Below, piece by piece: positions 1 to 5,553 of a stretch of DNA of 6,053 nt. The stretch comes from Micromonosporaceae bacterium (lineage in GTDB: Bacteria > Actinomycetota > Actinomycetes > Mycobacteriales > Micromonosporaceae), in assembly GCA_019689695.1 (NCBI GenBank), contig JADGHA010000279.1, forward strand, positions 1-6,053. The letters run 5' to 3'. The notes beneath the pieces were generated by a model. It had not been told where the DNA came from and made no database searches. It saw nothing but the letters and a program-made list of their open reading frames with translations. Each line of letters starts with the position of its first letter. Positions within the stretch are counted from its first letter, which is position 1. Both the position numbers and the translations under genes were made by a program.

Positions 1-63
1 GGGGGGGCCGGGCCCCCCGGGGGGCGCGGGCCCGCCGGACGCTACCTGAGCGGTCGGCGCGGG
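1..63. other. G/C-only left edge downstream of livK
   Basis: The first 40 or so bases are almost entirely G and C in long runs, including a self-complementary block of six C followed by six G near positions 15-24. This lies just past the livK stop codon, so a terminator hairpin would be expected about here and the block could fold as one. There is no T-tract on the minus strand. The right edge of the window looks the same, so a low-quality contig end is at least as likely as a real terminator. I see no gene here. Confidence 0.4.
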
Positions 64-1347
64 TCAGGCGGGGATGCCGTTGGTCGGCGGGGCCTCCTGC
101 AACGGGGTGGACTCGGTCACCGGGCCGGTGCCGTCGTCGGTGGTGTAGAGCGGTCCGAACGCCAGCTGCTTGCCACCCTTCACCTGGGCCATCTGCATGC
201 CGCCGTAGCCGGAGTGGTCGTCCGGGGAGAACCGGAACTGGGACACCCCCGGGCCGGTGAAACCGCCCTTCTCCACCGCGTCCACGATGCCTTGCCGGGT
301 CAGGTCCTTCCCGGCCGCCTTCAACGCCTGCACGAACAGGTAGCCGACGGCGAACCCGTAGATCACGTTCCCGTCGAGCGCCGCGTTGCCGTTGTACTCC
401 TGATTGAGCCGGGAGAACAGCGCGATCCACGGGTTGGCGGTGTCGAAGACCGAGGGCAGGTACCCCGGGCTCAGCATGCCCTCCAGCAGCGGGGTGCCGG
501 CCGACTTGAGCAGGCCCGCCAGCGTCGGGTAGTCGCTGCCCACATTGGACACCACCCATTGGGTGTGGAAGCCGATCTGCGCCGCGGTGCCCATGGCCAG
601 CGCGGTGAACGCCGGTACCGTGAAGCTGATCGTCACCTGGCAACCGGCCGCCTTGAACGCGCCGATGGCCGGTGCCACGTTGGTGTTGGTGACGTCGTAG
701 GTCTGGCTGCTGGCGATCGCGTCCTCGCCGAGCACCGTCTGGACCCCCTTGAGCCCGTCCGCGCCGAAGTCGTCATGCTGGCCGAAGACGCAGACCTTCT
801 TGCCGGCGAAGTTGGCCTTCACGTAGTTGGCGATGATCTTGCCCTCGATGGTGTAGTCCGGCTGGAACCCGAAGGTGTTGGGGTACTTGTCCGGCTGGTT
901 CCAGGTCCGGCTGCCGGAGGCGACGAACAGGTCGGGCACCTTGTTGGTGTTGAGGAAGTCGAGCACGCCGGTGTGCGTCGGTGTGCCCAGCCCGTTGAGG
1001 ATGGCGAACACCTTGTCCTGCAGCACCAGCTGCCGCACCACCTGCTGCGTGTTCGCCGGGTTGTACCCGTCGTCCATCACTTTGTAGGTGATCTTCCGGC
1101 CGAAGACCCCGCCGTTGGCGTTGACGTAGTCGAAGTAGGCCTTGGTGGCGGCCGAGATCTTGCTGTACCCGGCGGCCGCGGGGCCGGTCAACGGCTGGTG
1201 CGTGCCGACCACGATCTCGGTGTCGGTGACTCCGGGCACCGACCCGCCCGACGACCCGCCGCCGGAGTCACCGCTGCAGGCGGTCATCGAGGCCACCAGC
1301 AGACCGGCGGCGACCACGGACAGCTGGGGCAAGAACTTGCGGTACAT
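64..1347 (-). CDS. livK: ABC transporter substrate-binding lipoprotein, LivK/Peripla_BP_6 type
   Basis: This is the extracytoplasmic ligand-binding protein of the adjacent importer, 427 residues, a normal length for the family. Residues 1-24 form a lipoprotein signal: basic MYRK start, hydrophobic core around residues 9-20, and lipobox MTAC with Cys24 as the predicted lipidated residue. A Gly/Ser linker (about 25-38) follows, and the mature fold begins at TEIVVGTHQPLTG (43-55), typical of type I periplasmic binding proteins. The segments NANGGVFGRKI and MDDGYNPANT also match the family. The ATG at 1347 is preceded by GAAAGGGG with a nine-base spacer, which fixes the start. The gene is last in the operon and its first 80 bases overlap the end of livM, in the +1 frame relative to it. 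The ligand is not determinable: branched-chain amino acids are the default label, but amides or aromatic compounds are equally possible. Confidence 0.93.
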   Translation of the reverse strand: MYRKFLPQLSVVAAGLLVASMTACSGDSGGGSSGGSVPGVTDTEIVVGTHQPLTGPAAAGYSKISAATKAYFDYVNANGGVFGRKITYKVMDDGYNPANTQQVVRQLVLQDKVFAILNGLGTPTHTGVLDFLNTNKVPDLFVASGSRTWNQPDKYPNTFGFQPDYTIEGKIIANYVKANFAGKKVCVFGQHDDFGADGLKGVQTVLGEDAIASSQTYDVTNTNVAPAIGAFKAAGCQVTISFTVPAFTALAMGTAAQIGFHTQWVVSNVGSDYPTLAGLLKSAGTPLLEGMLSPGYLPSVFDTANPWIALFSRLNQEYNGNAALDGNVIYGFAVGYLFVQALKAAGKDLTRQGIVDAVEKGGFTGPGVSQFRFSPDDHSGYGGMQMAQVKGGKQLAFGPLYTTDDGTGPVTESTPLQEAPPTNGIPA

Positions 1348-2335
1348 GTTTCAACACCCCTTTCAACAATCCTTGTACGCCGCCCGGCGCGGCGATCATC
1401 ACGACGACCAGGAGGAGACCGAAGATCGCCAGCGGCAGGTTGCCCGCCAGTCGCTGGCGCAGGTCGGGGGAGAGCGTGAGGTCGGCGGTGAACGTGTCCA
1501 CCAGCCAGGGCAGCAGCACCAGCAGCAGGCTGCCCCAGACCGCGCCGGCCAGGCTGCCGAGGCCGCCCACCACGACGGCGAGCAGCAGGTTGAGCGAGAG
1601 GGTCAGCGCGAACGCGCTCGGCGAGACGCTCTGCGCCAGGATGGCGAACATGGCGCCGGACAGGCCCGCGCAGGCGGCACTGACCACGAACGCGAGCACC
1701 CGGGTGCGGGCCACCGGGATGCCGGCCAGCCGGGCAGCCACCTCGTCGTCGCGGACCGCGCGCAGGGTACGCCCGAACCGGCTGCGCATCAGGTTGGCCA
1801 GCAGCAGCATGGTGAGCACCGCGGCGGCCAGCGCCAGCCAGGCCTGCCAGCGCTCGAACGGGAAGTCCGGGCCGAGGGCGGCCGGTGGCGGCAGTAGGTA
1901 GACGGACAGGCCCTGGTCGCCGTGGAGGACGCCGCCGAAGAGCGTGGCCAGCGACGGCACCGCCACCGCCACGACCAGCGTCAGCCCGGCCAGGTACGGC
2001 CCGTGCAGCCGGGCCGCGGCCACGCCCACCACCGCACCGAGCGCGGTGGCGGCGGCCACGCCGGCCAGCACCGAGACCGCCAGTGTCCACTGTGCGCTCA
2101 CGCCCCGGTCGGCGAGCTCGTTCTGCACCAGCGCGACCGGGTACGCCCCAAATGCCATCAGCGCGCCATGCCCCAACGAAAGCTGGCCGTTCACCCCGAT
2201 CAGCACGGTCAGCCCGGCGGCCGCGCAGAGGTAGGCGGCCGCGGTCGCGAGCTGGTAGTCGCGGAACGGGTCGAGCAGGTAGGTCAGTGCCAGCAACAGG
2301 GCCGCGGACACCGCGGCGATGCCGAGGTTCCTCAT
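1268..2335 (-). CDS. livM: Branched-chain amino acid type ABC transporter permease LivM
   Basis: This is one of the two membrane subunits of the importer, 355 residues. About nine to ten hydrophobic segments are visible, at roughly 5-21, 29-48, 54-70, 83-108, 116-136, 166-184, 213-236, 244-282 and 301-316. The family motif GVNGQLSLGHGA lies at 47-58. The cytoplasmic coupling loop that contacts the ATPases is at about 185-212 (RFGRTLRAVRDDEVAARLAGIP). The ATG overlaps the livH stop as ATGA, and GAGGCGAG sits just upstream. The conserved part ends near residue 325. The remaining tail is basic (RGRRR around 340-344), and its last 26 codons run through the livK start and signal-peptide region before a TGA at 1268-1270. 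That tail is the odd part: the frame is open and clear, but homologues may stop earlier. Confidence 0.92.
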   Translation of the reverse strand: MRNLGIAAVSAALLLALTYLLDPFRDYQLATAAAYLCAAAGLTVLIGVNGQLSLGHGALMAFGAYPVALVQNELADRGVSAQWTLAVSVLAGVAAATALGAVVGVAAARLHGPYLAGLTLVVAVAVPSLATLFGGVLHGDQGLSVYLLPPPAALGPDFPFERWQAWLALAAAVLTMLLLANLMRSRFGRTLRAVRDDEVAARLAGIPVARTRVLAFVVSAACAGLSGAMFAILAQSVSPSAFALTLSLNLLLAVVVGGLGSLAGAVWGSLLLVLLPWLVDTFTADLTLSPDLRQRLAGNLPLAIFGLLLVVVMIAAPGGVQGLLKGVLKHVPQVLAPAVRGRRRSAGGLDDRLQR

Positions 2336-3210
2336 ACTCGCCTCGCAGTGGTGCCGGAGAACAGGCCGCCGGGTCTGACCAGCAGCACCGCCACGAGCAG
2401 GCCGAGCACGGCCAGCGGCGTCGCGGCGCTGTCCACATAACCGCCCACATAGGACAGCACCAGCCCCACGACGAGCCCACCCACCACCGCGCCGGCCGGG
2501 CTGTCCAGCCCGCCGACCACGGCGGCGGTGAAGGCGGAGACGAACACCAGGTCCATCGCGGTCGGGTGCAGCCCCAGCCCGGTGGGCAGCACCAGCAGCC
2601 CGGCGAGCGCCCCGACCAGCCCGGCCAGCGCCCAGCCGAGGGTCAGCGTGCGAGCGACGTTCACGCCAAGCAGCCGGGACACCATGGGCTCGAAGGCCGC
2701 GGCGCGCATCCGCAGCCCGGTCGCGGTGCGGGTGAACAGCGCGGCCACGGCCAGCATCAGCACCAACACCGCGCCGAAGACGAACAGGTCGTATCGGGAG
2801 ACCACGGGAACCCCGGCGACGGTCATCGCCACCCTGCTGAACGGCGCCTCGGCCGGCCGGTACTGGTTGCCGTAGATCATCCCCAGCACCCCCTGTCCGA
2901 ACAGGACCAGACCGAGCGCGACGATGACCGCGTTGAGCGGTGGAGCGTGTTCCACCCGGCGCATCACCGCCAGCTCCACCACGGCGCCGAGCACCAGGCC
3001 ACTGGCGAGCGCCACGATGAAGCCCACCCAGTACGACCCGGTCGCGTTGCTGATGCTGTACGCCAGGTACGCGGTGACCACGGCCATCACACCCTGGGCG
3101 AAGTTGATGATGCGGGTGCCGCGCCAGATGAGCACCAGCGCCAGCGCGAATGCCGCGTAGACCGCGCCCCGGGACAGCCCGTCGACGGTGAGGAAGACGA
3201 AACGGTCCAC
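2332..3210 (-). CDS. livH: Branched-chain amino acid type ABC transporter permease LivH
   Basis: This is the second membrane subunit, 292 residues, a standard length for LivH. Hydrophobic segments are visible at about 13-30, 36-54, 60-81, 92-113, 141-160, 188-210, 222-250 and 262-279. Family motifs include RIINFAQG (33-40), the coupling loop TGLRMRAAAFEP with LLGVN (164-184), and VVGGLDSPAGAVVGG (231-245). I chose the GTG at 3210 because GGAGAGGAG lies eight bases upstream and the product then begins like other LivH proteins (MDRFVFLTVDGLSRG). The same frame stays open far upstream across livF, to about 4026, but that extension is arginine- and proline-rich and is a shadow of livF. livH follows livF after 35 bases and overlaps livM by four. 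It should pair with LivM to form the membrane channel. Confidence 0.93.
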   Translation of the reverse strand: MDRFVFLTVDGLSRGAVYAAFALALVLIWRGTRIINFAQGVMAVVTAYLAYSISNATGSYWVGFIVALASGLVLGAVVELAVMRRVEHAPPLNAVIVALGLVLFGQGVLGMIYGNQYRPAEAPFSRVAMTVAGVPVVSRYDLFVFGAVLVLMLAVAALFTRTATGLRMRAAAFEPMVSRLLGVNVARTLTLGWALAGLVGALAGLLVLPTGLGLHPTAMDLVFVSAFTAAVVGGLDSPAGAVVGGLVVGLVLSYVGGYVDSAATPLAVLGLLVAVLLVRPGGLFSGTTARRV

Positions 3211-3218
3211 TGTAGGCT

Positions 3219-3227
3219 CTCCTCTCC
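3219..3227 (-). promoter_or_regulatory. Ribosome binding site of livH
   Basis: On the minus strand GGAGAGGAG lies eight bases before the GTG at 3210. It is the strongest Shine-Dalgarno match in the operon and decides the livH start within a much longer open frame. Its first bases overlap the edge of the duplicated livF tail. Confidence 0.8.
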
Positions 3228-3266
3228 GGACCCGAGGTACGCGTGTCAGAACCCGAGGTACGCGTG
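3225..3266 (-). repeat. 21-bp tandem duplication at the livF 3' end
   Basis: Two adjacent 21-base units (3246-3266 and 3225-3245) match at 19 of 21 positions, with a perfect 16-base core (acccgaggtacgcgtg on the plus strand, at 3230-3245 and 3251-3266). The first unit in transcription order encodes the last six residues of LivF, HAYLGF, plus its TGA. In the second unit the TGA has become GGA. The second copy makes up 21 of the 35 bases between livF and livH, immediately before the livH ribosome binding site. A small slippage duplication is the simplest explanation. Confidence 0.9.
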
Positions 3267-3962
3267 GCGCAGTGCCGCGTCGTCGGCCACCTGCGCGGCC
3301 GGGGCCGCAGTCACCACCCGGCCCAGTGACATCACCACCGCCTGGTCGGCCACGGACAGCGCGCTGCGCACGTTCTGCTCGACCAGCAGCACCGCCAGCC
3401 CGGTGTCGTCGCGCAGCTGGCGCAGCAGCGCCATGATCTGGGCCACCAGCCGCGGCGCCAGCCCGAGCGAGGGCTCGTCCAGCAGCAGCAGCCGGGGCCG
3501 GCCCACCAGCGCGCGGCCGAGCGCGAGCAGCTGGCGCTCGCCGCCGGAGAGCAGGTGCCCCGGGTAGCCCCGGCGCTGCGCGAGCGGCCCGAACAGCTCG
3601 TACATCTGGTCGACGGCCTGCCGCAGGGCACGCCCGCCGCCGCGCCACAGCCCGCCCAGCCGCAGGTTCTCGTCGACGGTGAGCTCGGCGATCACCCCGC
3701 GCCCCTCCGGGACGTGCGCCACGCCTCGCCGCACCAGCTCGTGCACGGGCAGGTCGCGCAGTTCGGCGCCGTCCAGGACGATCCGGCCCGCAGCCGGCCG
3801 GACCAGCCCGGACAGCGTTCGCAACAGGGTGGTCTTCCCGGCGCCGTTGGCGCCGAGCACGGCGCAGATGGTGCCGGCGCGCACGGTGAGGTCCACCTCG
3901 TGCAGGACCGGGACTCCGTGGTAGCCCGCGGTCAGGCCGGTGACCTCGAGGAGCGCGCTCAT
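3246..3962 (-). CDS. livF: ABC transporter ATP-binding protein LivF
   Basis: This is a cytoplasmic ATPase subunit of the importer, 238 residues, the usual size for LivF. The nucleotide-binding elements are complete: Walker A GANGAGKT at 37-44, signature LSGGE at 138-142, Walker B LLLLDEP at 158-164 and the D-loop SLGLAP after it. Two LivF hallmarks distinguish it from LivG: PEGR (85-88) in the Q-loop region, and EQN (195-197) where most ABC ATPases have the switch histidine. The ATG at 3962 overlaps the livG stop as ATGA; no strong separate ribosome binding site is seen, so translational coupling is likely. The end of the gene (HAYLGF and stop) is copied once more directly downstream. Confidence 0.95.
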   Translation of the reverse strand: MSALLEVTGLTAGYHGVPVLHEVDLTVRAGTICAVLGANGAGKTTLLRTLSGLVRPAAGRIVLDGAELRDLPVHELVRRGVAHVPEGRGVIAELTVDENLRLGGLWRGGGRALRQAVDQMYELFGPLAQRRGYPGHLLSGGERQLLALGRALVGRPRLLLLDEPSLGLAPRLVAQIMALLRQLRDDTGLAVLLVEQNVRSALSVADQAVVMSLGRVVTAAPAAQVADDAALRHAYLGF

Positions 3963-4747
3963 GGCTGCGACACGCTCGCCTCGCCCGCCTCGGTGCCGAG
4001 GTAGGCCTCCGCGACGGCCGGGTCATCGCGGATCTTGTCGGGTGGGCCGGCGGCGATGACCCGGCCGAAGTCGAGCACCACGATGTGCTCGCTGACCTGC
4101 ATCACCAGATCCATGTGGTGCTCGACCAGCAGTACCGCGCACCCCTGGCCGGGCAGGCCGCGGATGAGCGCGGCCAGCTCGTCGACGTCCTCGCCGCCCA
4201 GCCCGCCGGCCGGCTCGTCGAGCAGAAGCAGCTTCGGCCGGCTCACCAGCGCGCGGGCCAGCCCCACCCGCTTGCGCAGCGGGTAGGGCAGGCTGCCCGG
4301 CATCCGGTCGGCCTGGTCTGCCATGCCGAGCTGGTCCAGGCAGGCCAGGGCCTGCTCGCGCAGCGCCCGCTCGTCGCGGGCGCTGCCCGGCAGGCCCAGC
4401 AGTCCCTGGCCGAATCCGGCCCGGGCGAAGCGGGTGGCGCCCACCATCACGTTCTCCAGCACGGTGAGGCCGGCGAACAGCCCGTCGCCCTGGAGGGTCC
4501 GGGCGATGCCGAGCCGGGCCAGCCGCTGCGGCTTGGGGCGCAGTGGCGCGCCCTGCCAGCTCATCGAGCCGGCCTGCGGCCGGACGAAGCCGCACACGAC
4601 GTTGAACAGGGTGGTCTTACCGGCGCCGTTGGGGCCGATGATCCCGACCACCGTGTCGTCAGGTACCTGCAGCGACACGTCGTCGAGCGCCACCAGTCCG
4701 CCGAAGCGGACGCCGATCCCGCTGAGCACGAGACCGCCGCGCTGCAC
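3959..4747 (-). CDS. livG: ABC transporter ATP-binding protein LivG
   Basis: This is the other cytoplasmic ATPase subunit, 262 residues, a normal size for LivG. Visible elements are Walker A GPNGAGKTT (38-46), Q-loop RTLQGDGLF with Gln86, Walker B LLLLDEP (173-179), and a switch histidine in VEHHMDL (His210). The C-terminal DDPAVAEAYLG is typical of the family. The signature region is unusual: LPYPLRKRVGLARAL (153-167), where LivG proteins normally have a glycine at the position of Pro156. The GTG at 4747 is chosen because the product then begins like other LivG proteins (VLSGIGVRFGGLVALDDVS). No good Shine-Dalgarno lies upstream, but a TANNNT hexamer ends six bases before the GTG, which suggests a leaderless start. 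It is the first gene of the operon and overlaps livF by ATGA. Confidence 0.94.
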   Translation of the reverse strand: MQRGGLVLSGIGVRFGGLVALDDVSLQVPDDTVVGIIGPNGAGKTTLFNVVCGFVRPQAGSMSWQGAPLRPKPQRLARLGIARTLQGDGLFAGLTVLENVMVGATRFARAGFGQGLLGLPGSARDERALREQALACLDQLGMADQADRMPGSLPYPLRKRVGLARALVSRPKLLLLDEPAGGLGGEDVDELAALIRGLPGQGCAVLLVEHHMDLVMQVSEHIVVLDFGRVIAAGPPDKIRDDPAVAEAYLGTEAGEASVSQP

Positions 4748-4753
4748 GGCCCA

Positions 4754-4759
4754 AACTTA
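4754..4759 (-). promoter_or_regulatory. Possible -10 element for a leaderless livG transcript
   Basis: On the minus strand TAAGTT fits the actinobacterial TANNNT pattern and ends exactly six bases before the livG GTG, so transcription could begin at the start codon itself. This fits the absence of a clear Shine-Dalgarno before livG. No convincing -35 box is seen at the usual distance (TGGTGC is a poor match). This is inference from position and pattern only. Confidence 0.35.
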
Positions 4760-4767
4760 CAGTGGTA

Positions 4768-4808
4768 GTTATCTCCGCACCAGACCCCGCAGGTGCAAAG
4801 TGGATAAC
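4768..4808. repeat. Two-part dyad upstream of livG
   Basis: Outer arms GTTATC (4768-4773) and GATAAC (4803-4808) enclose inner arms GCACC (4777-4781) and GGTGC (4792-4796) around a ten-base centre. Spacing between the outer and inner arms is uneven (three and six bases). The dyad lies about 20-60 bases upstream of livG, over the expected promoter, so it could be an operator. It could also be chance, because each arm is short. Confidence 0.3.
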
Positions 4809-4916
4809 GAACTGGCAGCCCTGGAGCGGGCGCCATAGACATCAAGCGATCTGAGCGTCCGGGCACCGCCGAGCGTGCTGCACGGTCGGCGCGAATGCCT
4901 ACGCCAAGGGTGAAGC

Positions 4917-5225
4917 ATGACGGCGCGGCGAACGTGAATTGTCTTCGCGACGGCTGCGATCTCCGTACCGGTGGCGGCCGCCGCTGCGGTCCCGGTCATC
5001 CCGGCACACATCCCCTTCGGGTCCGCCGCGCAGACCGGCGCACCAGGGTCTTTCCCTGCACCAGCCTGGCAACGGGCCGGCTGGCACCCAGGCCCGCCCG
5101 GCGGCGCCCGCGACCGTGCGCGGGACTCGCGGCCGTGGTCGGCCCGGCCGCGCAGGGCAGCACGGCCGGCGAGGTCGAGCGCCGGCCCGGCGGCCGGCCT
5201 CTACATTGGACATCGCCGGCGGTAG
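4917..5225 (+). pseudogene. Possible remnant of a secreted-protein gene, stop at codon 7
   Basis: An ATG at 4917 follows AAGGGTG at a plausible ribosome-binding distance and reads MTARRT, then TGA (4935-4937). In the same frame the next codons read IVFATAAISVPVAAAAAVPV, then IPAHIPFGSAAQTGAPGS. A basic n-region followed by an alanine/valine-rich core is what a Sec signal peptide looks like, so one premature stop may have broken a small secreted-protein gene divergent from livG. The frame stays open to a TAG at 5223-5225, but the later part is arginine/proline-rich and resembles no family I recognise. It may equally be intergenic sequence that resembles a signal peptide by chance. Confidence 0.22.
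5177..5201 (-). terminator. GC-rich hairpin downstream of the DUF1905 gene
   Basis: The arms GAG-GCCGGC and GCCGGC-CTC (plus-strand positions 5177-5186 and 5193-5201, with one bulged base at 5180) enclose a six-base loop. The hairpin lies 40-64 bases past the DUF1905 stop and before livG, where a terminator would be expected. There is no T-tract, which is common in high-GC actinobacteria but leaves the call weak. GGCCGG-rich sequence is abundant here, so chance pairing is possible. Confidence 0.35.
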
Positions 5226-5240
5226 GTGGCCGGCCGGTCA

Positions 5241-5537
5241 TCAGAAGTCGACGAGCTCGACGGTGAGGGTAGCGACATCACCGGGCTCGAGGGATTCGGC
5301 CGTGCGCACCGCGCGCTTGATGGGTAGCACGTACCGGCCGCGCCCGCGGTCCGGAAAGATCGAGGTGGTCCAGGTGCTCCCGCCGAGCGTGACCCGCACC
5401 TTCACCGCGCCGAAGCCGCGACCGGGTTCGGCCGCGAGCTCGCGGATCTCCTCGGACGCGGGCGCCGGCAGGCTGACGAAGGTCCAGGTGTCGGCCCGCC
5501 TGGCGTCCCAGACCCACAGCTCCGCCTGGAAGGTCAC
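5241..5537 (-). CDS. Stand-alone DUF1905 domain protein
   Basis: This is a small soluble protein of 98 residues, essentially one DUF1905 domain from end to end. Recognisable family features are FQAELWVWD (3-11), WTFVSLP (18-24), EEIREL (29-34), the GFGAVKVRVTLGG stretch (41-53), TSIFPD (58-63) and the segment YVLPIKRAVRTAESLEPGD (69-87). Many relatives carry a C-terminal OmdA-type domain as well; this one lacks it. The biochemical role of the domain is not established. I chose the GTG at 5537 because GGGAG lies seven bases before it; a GTG two codons upstream is too close to that site. The gene starts 16 bases after the flavoprotein gene stops, so the two are probably co-transcribed. Confidence 0.85.
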   Translation of the reverse strand: MTFQAELWVWDARRADTWTFVSLPAPASEEIRELAAEPGRGFGAVKVRVTLGGSTWTTSIFPDRGRGRYVLPIKRAVRTAESLEPGDVATLTVELVDF

Positions 5538-5553
5538 GACCACGCTCCCAGCA

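Noticed and set aside
214..3567. Long plus-strand open frames (214-1479 and 1885-3567) antisense to livK, livM, livH and livF
   Set aside because: They are compositional shadows of GC-rich genes on the other strand. The translations are rich in Arg, Gln, His and Pro, show no family motif, and the minus-strand frames carry clear motifs throughout.
3211..4026. Upstream extension of the livH frame, which would give a 564-residue protein
   Set aside because: The extra part overlaps livF out of frame and is Arg/Pro-rich with no domain. A strong ribosome binding site and a family-typical N-terminus support the GTG at 3210.
4799..4807. DnaA-box-like sequence TTATCCACT on the minus strand
   Set aside because: One site matching eight of nine bases, with no cluster of boxes, AT-rich unwinding region or replication genes nearby. 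Chance is the best explanation.
4769..5011. 80-codon minus-strand frame just upstream of livG (MCAGMTGTAAAAATG start)
   Set aside because: No recognisable family, no properly spaced ribosome binding site, and mixed codon use with AGA, TTA and AGT codons. It more likely is upstream non-coding DNA.
4899..5213. 104-codon minus-strand frame between the DUF1905 gene and livG
   Set aside because: Arg/Pro/Gly-rich low-complexity translation with no family resemblance; it overlaps the likely terminator hairpin.
5534..5553. Short ATG frame (MLGAWS, then stop) between the flavoprotein and DUF1905 genes
   Set aside because: Only six codons. The GGGAG within it fits better as the ribosome binding site of the DUF1905 GTG at 5537.
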